This document shows positions 1-9,820 of a stretch of DNA of 64,000 bases, piece after piece. Positions within the stretch are counted from its first letter, which is position 1. The number at the start of each line of letters is the position of its first letter. Position numbers and translations under genes: made by a program. The notes under the pieces were generated by a model that was not told where the DNA came from, did no database searches, and saw only the letters and a list, made by a program, of their open reading frames with translations. The DNA is from Opitutaceae bacterium (GTDB taxonomy: Bacteria; Verrucomicrobiota; Verrucomicrobiia; Opitutales; Opitutaceae). The DNA lies in assembly GCA_028280945.1 (NCBI GenBank), contig JANQKV010000056.1, positions 16,969 through 80,968 on the forward strand. Reading direction: 5' to 3'.

Positions 1-113
1 CCGGCCACGATCTGCGTGCCGTAGTCGAGTGAAAGACCGGCGTGTTTGCCGCCGAAGGCACCAGTGATGCCTTGGATCATGACTTTGGTATCTTTGGAAA
101 CGAGAATGGACAT
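1..113 (-). CDS. sucD: Succinyl-CoA synthetase alpha subunit, N-terminal fragment
   Basis: Only the first 37 residues are inside the window; the gene runs off the left edge. The protein begins MSILVSKDTKVMIQGITGAF, the typical start of the alpha subunit, whose N-terminal Rossmann domain binds CoA. The ATG at 113 lies 5 nt after the sucC stop, so the two genes are surely co-transcribed and perhaps translationally coupled. With SucC it forms the cytoplasmic TCA-cycle enzyme that converts succinyl-CoA to succinate while making ATP or GTP. It was missed by the ORF track because of its length. The catalytic His that is phosphorylated lies outside the window. Confidence 0.93.
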   Translation of the reverse strand, partial: MSILVSKDTKVMIQGITGAFGGKHAGLSLDYGTQIVA

Positions 114-118
114 CGGAA

Positions 119-1300
119 TCAGGCGACGAGGTTGACAATTTTTTGGGCGGCATCGGCCATGCTGTCGCCCGAGACGAGAGGCAGTCCGGAGTCGGCCAAA
201 GTCTTTTTGCCCGCCTCGACATTGTTGCCTTCGAGGCGCACGACGAGGGGGAGTTCCAACCCGACTTCGCGGACGGCGTCCACGATACCCTCGGCGATCA
301 CGTTGCAGTCCATGATGCCACCAAAGATATTCACGAAGATCCCCTTCACGTTGGCGTCGCCGAGGATGATCTTGAAGGCGGCCACGACTTTCTCCTTCGA
401 GGCTCCGCCACCCACATCGAGGAAGTTGGCCGGGTTGCCGCCAAAGTGCTTGATGATGTCCATGGTGGACATGGCCAGCCCGGCGCCGTTGACGAGGCAG
501 GCGATGTTTCCATCGAGGGCGATGTAGGCGAGGTCGTATTTGGAAGCTTCAACCTCCTTCGGGTCCTCTTCGTTGAGATCGCGCAGCGCAACGATTTCGG
601 GATGGCGAAAGAGGGCATTGGAATCGAAAGAAACCTTGGCATCGAGAGCGAGCACCTCGCCGGTAGGCGTGGTAATCAGGGGATTGACCTCGATCATCGA
701 TGCATCGGTGTCCCAGAAGCACTCGTAGAGCTGGCGGATGAGTTTGGCTGCGTTCTTCGCTTCGGCCTTATCGAAACCGAGGCCAAAGATGAGTTCACGC
801 ACCTGATAGTCGGCGAGTCCGTAAGCGGGATCGATGAAGACCTTGGTGATTTTTTCCGGAGTTTCCTCAGCGACTTTTTCGATCTCCATGCCGCCCTCGG
901 TGGAGGCCACGATGACCGGCCACGAGGTGGCGCGGTCGAGCAGAACCGCAAGGTAATATTCCTTTTTGATGTCACTGGCGGCGGTGAAATAGATGGTCTG
1001 CACCTTGCGGCCAGCGGGGCCGGTTTGGAGCGTCACCAGTGTATTGTTGAGCATCTTGCCAGCGATCTCCTTGGCTTCGGCCTTGGTCGGGCAAAACTTC
1101 ACCCCGCCTTGGTAGCCATCGGTAAAGGTGCCCTTGCCGCGCCCCCCCGCATGGATCTGGGACTTCACCATCGTGGGCCCTTCCGGGAGGCTGGCGAGTG
1201 CGGTATCAAACTCGTCGGCGCTTTTCACGGCCACTCCGGGAGGGACGGGCACGCCATACTTTGCAAACAGGTCTTTCGCCTGATACTCGTGGATATTCAT
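119..1300 (-). CDS. sucC: Succinyl-CoA synthetase beta subunit
   Basis: The 393-residue product has the normal SucC length (about 388). It starts [20 protein letters not shown], which is diagnostic; the ORF track begins 13 codons earlier at 1339, but that extension ([13 protein letters not shown]) is not conserved. An ATP-grasp domain fills the first 240 residues, followed by the CoA-ligase domain with '[16 protein letters not shown]', which holds the beta-side phosphate-binding loop. It is the nucleotide-binding partner of SucD in the TCA cycle. It is the first gene of sucC-sucD and is divergent from the CII-like regulator, with 98 bp between the start codons. No clear Shine-Dalgarno sequence precedes the ATG. 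Confidence 0.97.
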   Translation of the reverse strand: MNIHEYQAKDLFAKYGVPVPPGVAVKSADEFDTALASLPEGPTMVKSQIHAGGRGKGTFTDGYQGGVKFCPTKAEAKEIAGKMLNNTLVTLQTGPAGRKVQTIYFTAASDIKKEYYLAVLLDRATSWPVIVASTEGGMEIEKVAEETPEKITKVFIDPAYGLADYQVRELIFGLGFDKAEAKNAAKLIRQLYECFWDTDASMIEVNPLITTPTGEVLALDAKVSFDSNALFRHPEIVALRDLNEEDPKEVEASKYDLAYIALDGNIACLVNGAGLAMSTMDIIKHFGGNPANFLDVGGGASKEKVVAAFKIILGDANVKGIFVNIFGGIMDCNVIAEGIVDAVREVGLELPLVVRLEGNNVEAGKKTLADSGLPLVSGDSMADAAQKIVNLVA

Positions 1301-1398
1301 AAAGATGAAGTAATGGCATGGGGGAGCCGCGCGAGGCACGTCAAAAAGTGTTTTGTCGCGGGATTGCCACGCTGGTGGCGCCCCGACAGGTTCTGAAC

Positions 1399-1890
1399 AT
1401 GGAATCGCACGAACTGATGAAGGCCCTGCTCAAGGAAACGAGCGCGAAACAAGTCTGTGCCGACATGGGGCTTTCTCTGTCGCTGATCTACAAGTGGGCC
1501 GAGCCGCCGGCGGCTGACTCGGGCAGTGGTTCTTCCAACCCGCTGGACCGGGTGAGACAGCTTGTTGAAATCACCGGCGATCAACGCATTGCCCAGTGGG
1601 TGGCCGAACGCTCCGGCGGTTTTTTCATCAACAATCCCGCGGCGCTCCGCGAGTCGGAGGAACTCATCCCGGCGACCAATGACATTGTGCAGCAGTTTGC
1701 CGACATGTTGGGGGTCATTGCCGCTGCCGCGTCGGACCAGCAAATTACCGATAAGGAAGCGAAGCACATCCGCTCCCAGTGGGAGGGGCTCAAGAGCGTG
1801 ACCGAAGGTTTCGTCCAAGCGGCCGAGGCCGGCAACTTCGGCGGCCTGAAAGCCGACCTTGCGAGCCATCACGGCGAACCGGCGGCGTAG
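1399..1890 (+). CDS. CII-like (phage CP76-type) HTH regulator homologue
   Basis: A 163-residue cytoplasmic protein from the ATG at 1399; the ORF track starts 27 codons upstream in sequence that does not look coding. Residues 3-32 ([20 protein letters not shown]...LIYKWAE) resemble a helix-turn-helix. The following '[15 protein letters not shown]...[10 protein letters not shown]' matches the layout of phage CII regulators of the CP76 family ('.P.DLL..F...TGD...L..LA...G'). No phage genes lie nearby, so this is a chromosomal stand-alone relative. The C-terminal half is Ala-rich and helical. It is divergent from sucC, so control of the suc operon is possible but only an inference. The family call rests on pattern recognition. 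Confidence 0.6.
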   Translation: MESHELMKALLKETSAKQVCADMGLSLSLIYKWAEPPAADSGSGSSNPLDRVRQLVEITGDQRIAQWVAERSGGFFINNPAALRESEELIPATNDIVQQFADMLGVIAAAASDQQITDKEAKHIRSQWEGLKSVTEGFVQAAEAGNFGGLKADLASHHGEPAA

Positions 1891-1910
1891 AACCACTTTC
1901 CATTAGGCGG

Positions 1911-2657
1911 CTAATCGGTTGCAAGCTGCTCGCGAAGGGACTCGGCCTGCAGGCTGCCGATTTCCTTCAGCCCCTTTGAGGCCAGGCCCAGCAATTCGTT
2001 GAGTTGATCGGGCGAGAAGGTGGCTTCTTCACCGCTGCCTTGCACTTCCACGAACTGGCCACTGCCAGTCATCACGATGTTGGCATCGACTTCGGCATCG
2101 CGATCTTCGACGTAGCAAAGGTCCAGCAAGGCGGTGCCTTCGAGAATTCCCACGCTGATCGCGCCGATGGAATCCTTGAGCGGATTCTCATCGAGTTTGC
2201 CGTCATCAATCAGTCTTTGCACGGCAAGCTGCGTGGCCACGTAAGCGCCGGTGATCGAGGCGGTGCGGGTGCCGCCGTCGGCTTGCAGGACGTCGCAGTC
2301 GATCCACAACGTGCGCGGGCCCAGTTTGTCCAAGTCAACCACGGCGCGAAGTGCCCGTCCGATCAGGCGCTGGATCTCGACGGAACGTCCATCAACTTTG
2401 CCTTTGGAGCTGTCCCGGCGCTTCCGGTCGTGGGTGCTGTAGGGGAGCATGGCATATTCCGCGGTCAGCCAGCCGCCACTCACATTCTGAGCCCGCATCC
2501 AACCGGGAACGTTGTCCTCGATGGTGGCTCCGCAAATCACGCGCGTGTTGCCGAAGGCAGCGAGCACGGAACCCGTCGCGTGAGGCGCAATACCGGCTTC
2601 GAATGAAATAGGACGTAGTTGATCGACGGCCCGGCCGTCAGCTCGTTCAAATGACAT
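1911..2657 (-). CDS. rph: Ribonuclease PH
   Basis: A 248-residue phosphorolytic 3'-5' exoribonuclease that trims tRNA 3' ends, cytoplasmic and normally hexameric. The start MSFERADGRAVDQLRPI matches the family N-terminus (R.DGR....R.). Further on are 'GSVLAAFGNTRVICGA', 'SSKGKVDGRSVEIQRLIGRALRA' and 'TLWIDCDVLQADGGTRTASITGAYVA'. The last holds the conserved phosphate and metal site residues. It lies 82 nt after korB on the same strand, probably with its own promoter, and converges with the CII-like regulator. Confidence 0.97.
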   Translation of the reverse strand: MSFERADGRAVDQLRPISFEAGIAPHATGSVLAAFGNTRVICGATIEDNVPGWMRAQNVSGGWLTAEYAMLPYSTHDRKRRDSSKGKVDGRSVEIQRLIGRALRAVVDLDKLGPRTLWIDCDVLQADGGTRTASITGAYVATQLAVQRLIDDGKLDENPLKDSIGAISVGILEGTALLDLCYVEDRDAEVDANIVMTGSGQFVEVQGSGEEATFSPDQLNELLGLASKGLKEIGSLQAESLREQLATD

Positions 2658-2739
2658 TCCGACAGGGGAAATCCTAATTCCTGATTTCTAAATCCTAAAA
2701 TGCGGTCGGGCAGGTGGATCGGGTCTCACGCCCCCAAGG

Positions 2740-3648
2740 TCAGTGCAACTTTGCGAAAGTAGCGGCCATGAGCTCCTTCGCATCAGCATTGCCTGCCTTG
2801 GCGGCGGCCTTGGCGTTGAGATCGGACTCCATGGCATTCTTGGTGGGGCGGATTACCTCGTAGTAGACGCCAAAACGTCCCGGCCAAGGTTCACTCGCCA
2901 AGGTCATCGCGGCGGTGAGATCGGTGCGATCATGCCCGTCTTCATCGATGGTCACGAATTCCCCACCTTTGCGGGGAATACTCGAATCAAAGGCTCCCGG
3001 GAAAAATTCGATGCATTCCGACAGGATCTCGACGACGGCAAAACCCGGATGCTCGGCGGCGCGCTTGATCATCTCCACCATGTGCTTCACTTGGGTGGCG
3101 TGGCTGCGGGCAACAAACGTGGCGCCGCTGTTGACCAGTTTGCGCATCGGGTTGATTGGCTGATCGATGGCGCCCCAAGGGTCGGTCTTGGACCGAAAAC
3201 CCTCCGGGGAAGTCGGGGAGGTTTGTTTCTTGGTCAAGCCGTAGACCTGATTGTCCATGATGACATAGGTCAGGTCGATATTCTTGCGGGCCACGTGGTC
3301 GAGGTGGTTGCCACCGATCGAGAAGCCATCCCCGTCGCCTCCGAACACAAACACCTTCAAATCAGGCCGGCTGAGTGAGATCCCGGCGGAGAACGGTACC
3401 GAGCGGCCATGAATGAAGTGTCCGCCGTGGGTGTTGACAAAGTAAGGGAAGCGGGAGGAACACCCGATACCCGCCATCGTCACGATGTTTTCGTGCGGGT
3501 AGTTGAGTTGTTCCAACGCGCGATAAAACGAGGCCAGGACCGCAAAGTCTCCGCAGCCGGGACACCAGGTGGGGTGGTCGGCGGTGAGGGCTTTTTTGGT
3601 AAGCTTGGGCTCGGCCGGGGCCGGAGCAGGGGCGGTTTCGGTGGGCAT
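2740..3648 (-). CDS. korB: 2-Oxoglutarate:ferredoxin oxidoreductase beta subunit
   Basis: The 302-residue TPP-binding subunit of a 2-oxoacid:acceptor oxidoreductase. 'HPTWCPGCGDFAVLASFYRA' gives the N-terminal CPGCG motif, and 'FGGDGDGFSIGGNHLDHVAR' with 'NQVYGLTKKQTSPTSPEG' are the TPP/Mg2+-binding elements typical of KorB. The first 14 residues are an Ala/Pro-rich extension. The 2-oxoglutarate assignment comes from the fused gamma-alpha partner directly upstream (korA, 15-nt gap) and the sucCD neighbourhood. It would oxidatively decarboxylate 2-oxoglutarate to succinyl-CoA and reduce ferredoxin. Other 2-oxoacids cannot be excluded from sequence alone. Confidence 0.9.
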   Translation of the reverse strand: MPTETAPAPAPAEPKLTKKALTADHPTWCPGCGDFAVLASFYRALEQLNYPHENIVTMAGIGCSSRFPYFVNTHGGHFIHGRSVPFSAGISLSRPDLKVFVFGGDGDGFSIGGNHLDHVARKNIDLTYVIMDNQVYGLTKKQTSPTSPEGFRSKTDPWGAIDQPINPMRKLVNSGATFVARSHATQVKHMVEMIKRAAEHPGFAVVEILSECIEFFPGAFDSSIPRKGGEFVTIDEDGHDRTDLTAAMTLASEPWPGRFGVYYEVIRPTKNAMESDLNAKAAAKAGNADAKELMAATFAKLH

Positions 3649-3663
3649 GGCGAAAGGGGCGGA

Positions 3664-5511
<1,848 letters not shown>

Positions 5512-5721
5512 GATAAGGGGGTCAGCGGGGGATGAAGGTGACTTGGACAGAGGCCGTCAACGGACTGTTGCATTCCGGTGACGATTTCTCGTCCAGCTCG
5601 CCAAGAACTCCCCATCAATGCCCCGGGAGTGTCACGTATTAAGTGACACTCTCTGGGGGCAATGAGACCTTGGGGCGGGGCAGCGGGGCCGGGAGTTGCC
5701 GGGGGGGGGAGTGCCCGGGTG
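5512..5721. other. Intergenic region between korA and the secreted repeat protein
   Basis: 210 bp holding the inverted repeat at 5627-5651 and, presumably, the korAB promoter, which I could not pick out. The ORF track line at 5505-5756 is Pro/Ser-rich shadow sequence with no recognisable features and is not called. Confidence 0.5.
5627..5651. repeat. Perfect 9-bp inverted repeat (GAGTGTCAC / GTGACACTC) with outer GC stem
   Basis: GAGTGTCAC and GTGACACTC flank the 7-nt spacer gtattaa and are exact reverse complements. Outside them GCCCC and GGGGC can extend the stem past a few unpaired bases. The element lies 71 nt after the stop of the secreted repeat protein and about 115 nt before korA. 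No T-run follows on either strand, so it is not a classic intrinsic terminator. It could be an operator for korAB, an mRNA 3' stabiliser, or a REP-like palindrome of the kind mobilised by RAYT transposases. Confidence 0.75.
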
Positions 5722-7194
5722 TCAGGGCATGATGTAGAGCTCGACGAGCGCGACACCGGTTGAGTCGCCCACGCCCGAGACCTGCGCGCTGTAAATCCCG
5801 GCCGGGAGCTCCACGAGCATCGCCGCGTCGGTGCTGTCAGGAGCGGTCAGATCAAAAGCCCCCACGGTGGGAAAGGCTGAGCTCAACGCAGCACCGCCGC
5901 CCCAATTGTCATTCGTTTCAATCGGGTCGGTTTCGCCTTGCCGGAACAGCTTCAACTCAGGGTCGGCGAGCACGCCGGTGAGGCCGTAGCTGGTGAGCGT
6001 TGGTCCGACTCCCCGGATGAGGACGCTGACCGGTTCATCTCCCGAGACCACCAAACCGACGATCAAAACACTCTCTCCCGTGCCCACCCCGGCCCGGGCG
6101 GAAACGTTGCTGAGATAACCGCCGGTTCCGAAGTCAGTGTCATAGATTTCAGCGAGTGCGACTCCCGCGCCACCGGATCCGGATTCGACGTGCACACTGT
6201 AGGCGCCCGGACCATTTGTCGAAAGCAGTGCGGCGTCGAGTGACGTTGCGTCGAGGGCAAACGCACCGACTGACCGGGCTGCGTCGGCGATTGCGGCATC
6301 GCCTCCCCAGTTGGTATTGCTGGCCAGTTGGGTTTGGGCTGAATCAAACATACGCAGGCGGGCATCGGTGACCGCCCCGTTCACATCGTAGTTCTCCAAC
6401 GTCGGGCCGATGCCACGCACCAGAATCGATTTGTTGCCGCCGGCGATGGCGTAACCGACCACCAGGGTGTTTTCGCCGGCTCCGGCGACGGACCGCACGG
6501 ACAGGTTGCTCATGGCTGAAACGGAATCGCTGCCGGAACCGCCGTCGTTGCCCCCGTCACCATTGCCATCGCCCGAGCCTCCGCCGTCACTGCCACCGGA
6601 GCCTTCGCCGGTGATCCGCACGGCATTCATGCCCACCCAGGAATGGCCCGAAAGCTCGGCGTTGATGTTGAGGCGGCCGTCGTCGCCAACGGTCACATTG
6701 GACCAGATCTGCCAGTCGAGAGGATTGCGACCGTCGGTGTTTTCCTTCCATACGGCTGGTGGAGTGAGACCGCGGAAGGTGGTATCGGCGGTCCGGGTGT
6801 TGACCGTAAAGATACCACCGTAGACGTCGAATTCACGGGAAGCCACCACTTCCACTCGATAGGTGCCTGCGGGCACGTTGCGCACGATGAGGCCGGCGCT
6901 GCCAAAATTGGTGCCCCCGTGGCTTGAGAGGGCGATGTCGTTCACCCAGTCTTCCACGACTGCACCTGTGCCCGTGGCGGATCCCACGCTGGGAAAAAGC
7001 CCGGCGACGGTGATGCCGGTGTCGGCCCCTGTCGCGAAGTCGATCGCCGGAAAGGTGTCCACGGAATTGATGATGTTGGTCCAATTTCCCTCAGGACCGG
7101 TCGTGCCGATGTTGATGCGGATATCAAGGGCAGCGGCGGACACCGCGGCTGCGATCCCGACGATGGCGGAAAGGAAGTTTCTGGCGTTAAACAT
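5722..7194 (-). CDS. Secreted protein with tandem verrucomicrobial beta-domain repeats
   Basis: 490 residues. A signal peptide is clear (MFNARNFLSAIVGIAAAVSA, cleavage near AAA-LD). Residues about 22-195 form a first domain with a malectin- or carbohydrate-binding-like look ('DIRINIGTTGPEGNWTNI', 'VPAGTYRVEVVASR', 'SWVGMNAVRI'). A Gly/Asp/Ser linker (about 196-225) follows, then two tandem copies of a roughly 120-residue domain: 'AGAGENTLVVGYAIAGGNKS' with 'GIGPTLENY', 'NTNWGG', 'VGAFAL', and 'VGTGESVLIVGLVVSGDEPV' with 'GVGPTLTSY', 'NDNWGG', 'VGAFDL'. This domain is frequent in secreted proteins of Opitutaceae; its function is unknown to me. Adhesion or polysaccharide binding is a guess. Confidence 0.8.
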   Translation of the reverse strand: MFNARNFLSAIVGIAAAVSAAALDIRINIGTTGPEGNWTNIINSVDTFPAIDFATGADTGITVAGLFPSVGSATGTGAVVEDWVNDIALSSHGGTNFGSAGLIVRNVPAGTYRVEVVASREFDVYGGIFTVNTRTADTTFRGLTPPAVWKENTDGRNPLDWQIWSNVTVGDDGRLNINAELSGHSWVGMNAVRITGEGSGGSDGGGSGDGNGDGGNDGGSGSDSVSAMSNLSVRSVAGAGENTLVVGYAIAGGNKSILVRGIGPTLENYDVNGAVTDARLRMFDSAQTQLASNTNWGGDAAIADAARSVGAFALDATSLDAALLSTNGPGAYSVHVESGSGGAGVALAEIYDTDFGTGGYLSNVSARAGVGTGESVLIVGLVVSGDEPVSVLIRGVGPTLTSYGLTGVLADPELKLFRQGETDPIETNDNWGGGAALSSAFPTVGAFDLTAPDSTDAAMLVELPAGIYSAQVSGVGDSTGVALVELYIMP

Positions 7195-7540
7195 GAATCA
7201 AGGGGTCGATTTTGACAGGATGGGCAGGCTGATGCCTGATGGCGTCGGCATCCTAACGTTCGTCCGGCCAGACTCCCATACGCATACCTGCGTAAGGCTG
7301 ACTCTGGCACACGGGGTCCCGTCGGCCGTTTTCGCCGCCTGGCCTATTCACCGCTCAAGATCGCCGGGCTCGATCCGATGAAGGGAAAGTGCATCGGCCC
7401 GCCATCGATTCTGTCACCCGTTCTGCACTCCTCGGTCAAGATGCGCAGGGGGTGTGGCAAGCGGTGCGGAGTAGGGGCGTTTCTTCTCTGGCAGATTATG
7501 TCTGCCTATCGCTGACTTGTTCGGCGATTTCATTTTTACC
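7195..7540. promoter_or_regulatory. Divergent intergenic region between the secreted protein and CoA-transferase genes
   Basis: 346 bp with no convincing gene, expected to contain promoters for both flanking genes. The one structure I can define is a short inverted repeat, GGCAGA-ttatg-TCTGCC at 7490-7506, 35 nt before the CoA-transferase ATG, where it could affect that leader. I cannot assign a riboswitch class or clear -35/-10 boxes. Confidence 0.4.
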
Positions 7541-9034
7541 ATGAACTATCCGTTTCCAACGCTATCTCCCGAAGAAGCTGCTGCCATGGTGCATGACAAG
7601 CAGACCATCGGCTTTGGTGGGTTCACCGCTGCCGGCGCCTGCAAGGTCATCCCCCTTGCCATCGCCGCCAAGGCCAAGGCTGAGCACGCTGCCGACCGAC
7701 CCTTCAAATTGGGAGTCATAACGGGTGCTTCCACCGGTGTGTCGCTCGACGGCGCCCTCGCGGAGGCCGAAGCCATTGCCTGGCGCACGCCCTACCAGTC
7801 CGACAAAACGCTGCGCAAATCGATCAATGAGGGTAAGACTCAGTTCTTCGACCTGCACCTCTCGGCGGTGCAGCCAACCGTGCGCAGCGGTGTGTTTGGC
7901 AATGTGGATTGGGCCATCATCGAAGCCAGCCATGTCACGGCGCAGGGTGAAATCGTCCTTACGGCGGGGGTCGGCGCGGCCAACACCTTTGCCCGCATGG
8001 CGGACAAGATCCTCATCGAGCTCAACGCCCATCATCCGGGCGACCTCATGGGCTTCCACGACCTTTACGAACCGGCTGACCCGCCTTTCCGTCGGGCGAT
8101 TCCGGTTTACTCCCCGACCGACCGGATCGGGGCCTCTTTCATCAAGGTAAACCCTGAAAAGATCGCGGGCGTCGTCATGACCGATTTGCCCGATGAGTCC
8201 GGTGCTTTCGGCGACTCCGATGATATCACGGCGCAGATCGGCGAGAATGTGGCCGGGTTCCTGGCCAACGAAATCAAGGTCGGCCGCCTGCCCAAGACGT
8301 TTCTGCCGCTGCAGTCGGGGGTGGGCAATATTGCCAACGCCGTGATCGGTGCCCTCGGCAGCAACGAAGGCATTCCCCCCTTCATGATGTATACCGAGGT
8401 GCTGCAGGATTCGGTCATCAACCTGCTGCAGTCGGGCAAGTGCTCCTTCGCCAGCAGTTGCTCCCTCACTCTCAGCCCCGAACGACTGGATCAGTTCTAC
8501 GAGGATTTGGAGTTCTTCCGGTCACGTGTTGTGCTGCGGCCGCAGGAGATTTCCAACAGTCCGGAGATTGTCCGCCGCCTGGGGCTGATCACAATCAACA
8601 CCGCGATCGAGGTCGACCTTTTCGGCAACGTGAACAGCACCCATGTCATGGGCCGCGACCTCATGAACGGCATCGGCGGATCCGGAGACTTCACCCGCAA
8701 CGCTCATATTTCGATCTACACCTGCCCCTCGATCGCGAAGCAGGGCAAGATCAGCACGATCGTGCCGTTTGTCACCCATCTGGACCACAGCGAGCACTCG
8801 GTGCAGGTGGTCGTCACTGAACACGGTGTGGCCGATTTGCGTGGCAAGTCCCCGCACGAACGGGCGGTCTTGATGATCGAAAACTGTGTGCATCCGGACT
8901 ACCGCGACGAACTGCGCGGTTACCTCAAGGCGTCCAGCCGGGGTCATGTCCAACAGACCTTGCACAACGCGTTTGGCATGCATCTCGCGTTTCTCGAAAA
9001 CGGCGACATGCACAACGTCGAGTGGAAGATGTAA
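7541..9034 (+). CDS. Succinyl-CoA:acetate CoA-transferase (acetyl-CoA hydrolase/transferase family)
   Basis: 497 residues from the ATG at 7541; the ORF track starts at a TTG eight codons earlier. The N-terminal domain begins with 'KQTIGFGGFTAAGACK'. The C-terminal domain has 'GVGNIANAVIGAL', the likely catalytic Glu in 'MMYTEVLQDSVINLL', 'GGSGDFTRNAHISIY' and 'VTEHGVADLRGKSPHERA'. The sequence is close to succinate CoA-transferases of the AarC/Cat1 group, which swap CoA between succinyl-CoA and acetate. Beside korAB and sucCD it would give a second route from succinyl-CoA to succinate and activate acetate. Acetyl-CoA hydrolase activity is the main alternative. Confidence 0.9.
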   Translation: MNYPFPTLSPEEAAAMVHDKQTIGFGGFTAAGACKVIPLAIAAKAKAEHAADRPFKLGVITGASTGVSLDGALAEAEAIAWRTPYQSDKTLRKSINEGKTQFFDLHLSAVQPTVRSGVFGNVDWAIIEASHVTAQGEIVLTAGVGAANTFARMADKILIELNAHHPGDLMGFHDLYEPADPPFRRAIPVYSPTDRIGASFIKVNPEKIAGVVMTDLPDESGAFGDSDDITAQIGENVAGFLANEIKVGRLPKTFLPLQSGVGNIANAVIGALGSNEGIPPFMMYTEVLQDSVINLLQSGKCSFASSCSLTLSPERLDQFYEDLEFFRSRVVLRPQEISNSPEIVRRLGLITINTAIEVDLFGNVNSTHVMGRDLMNGIGGSGDFTRNAHISIYTCPSIAKQGKISTIVPFVTHLDHSEHSVQVVVTEHGVADLRGKSPHERAVLMIENCVHPDYRDELRGYLKASSRGHVQQTLHNAFGMHLAFLENGDMHNVEWKM

Positions 9035-9083
9035 GCCCGTCCCGTGCTCGGTGCGGGCACCTCATTCTCTTGGTGTGATTCAT

Positions 9084-9108
9084 GGACCGGCCCTTCCAAG
9101 GTCGGTCC
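9084..9108. terminator. Hairpin between convergent CoA-transferase and tdk
   Basis: GGACCGGCC and GGTCGGTCC pair over 9 positions (one G-U in RNA) around the 7-nt loop cttccaa. It lies 50 nt after the CoA-transferase stop and 20 nt from the tdk stop, so a bidirectional terminator is plausible. No T-run follows, so termination by this stem alone is uncertain. Confidence 0.5.
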
Positions 9109-9127
9109 GCTTCACGTGGAGGGAAGG

Positions 9128-9706
9128 CTAGTCGGCCAGAGCCGCGTAGTAGTGCTCACGGCACATGGCGACATAGCGTTCGTTGCCGCCGATCTCGATT
9201 TGTTCGCCTTCCTTGAGTCCCTTGCCGTCGGGACCGACCCGTAGGTTCATGGTGGCTTTACGGCCGCAGTGGCAGATGGTCTTGAGCTCGATCAGGTCAT
9301 CGGCGAGTGCGAGCAAGGCGGCGCTGCCTTCAAACAACTGGGCCTGAAAGTCCGTGCGCAGGCCGTAACACAATACCGGGATATCGAGGCCGTCGGCGAT
9401 GCGGCAAAGCTGCTCGACTTGTTTACGGGTAAGAAACTGCGCCTCGTCGATCAACACGCAGGCCAGTGGGTTCTCGGCATGTTCGGTCGACACCCGCTTG
9501 TAGAGATCGTCGGTCGAGCTGAAAGGATTGGCATCAGCCGACAGGCCAATGCGGGAGGCGATCCGACCGATGCCCGAACGCTGGTCCACCGTCGGAGCGA
9601 ACAACATCGTCTGCATGCCCCGCTCCTGGTAGTTGTAGCTCGCCTGCAGCAGCACCGTGCTTTTGCCGGCGTTCATGGCGGAGTAGTAAAAGTAGACCTT
9701 GGACAT
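9128..9706 (-). CDS. tdk: Thymidine kinase (type II)
   Basis: 192 residues, the usual length. The P-loop '[13 protein letters not shown]' is at residues 9-21, the Mg2+-site region '[19 protein letters not shown]' near the middle, and the C-terminal zinc lasso carries '[13 protein letters not shown]' and '[14 protein letters not shown]', giving a Cys-Cys-Cys-His set. It phosphorylates thymidine to dTMP for nucleotide salvage in the cytoplasm. The start ATG at 9706 is directly preceded (minus strand) by one of the 'CTCGCTACTCACCAC' type repeats. Confidence 0.97.
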   Translation of the reverse strand: MSKVYFYYSAMNAGKSTVLLQASYNYQERGMQTMLFAPTVDQRSGIGRIASRIGLSADANPFSSTDDLYKRVSTEHAENPLACVLIDEAQFLTRKQVEQLCRIADGLDIPVLCYGLRTDFQAQLFEGSAALLALADDLIELKTICHCGRKATMNLRVGPDGKGLKEGEQIEIGGNERYVAMCREHYYAALAD

Positions 9707-9710
9707 GTTC

Positions 9711-9820
9711 AGTAGCGAATAACGGGTGGTGAGTAGCGAGTAGAAGAAAACTCAAACTAAATGGGTCAGATTTTAACGGACCAATCGTTCGTGGGCGAGC
9801 TTCCTCGCTGCTCGCTACTC
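9711..9820. repeat. Intergenic 'agtagcgagtag' repeat with inverted arm
   Basis: The left arm at 9711-9743 contains agtagcgaataacgg and gagtagcgagtag; the right arm at 9804-9820 reads ctcgctgctcgctactc, its approximate reverse complement. Together they fill the tdk-clc gap, and the right arm includes the stop codon of the ClC gene. A related arrangement lies at 23524-23601. This looks like a dispersed short repeat family with ends in inverted orientation. Confidence 0.65.

Noticed and set aside
143-1396. 417-residue plus-strand ORF opposite sucC
   Set aside because: Antisense to a diagnostic sucC and made of His/Asp/Gly-rich sequence with no recognisable domain.
1902-1915. ATTAG-gcgg-CTAAT as a terminator between the CII-like gene and rph
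   Set aside because: The stem is only 5 bp and AT-rich, the loop 4 nt, and no T-run follows.
7490-7506. GGCAGA-ttatg-TCTGCC hairpin as a riboswitch or operator
   Set aside because: A 6-bp stem is easily found by chance in GC-rich DNA and there is no further conserved structure; mentioned only within the intergenic entry.
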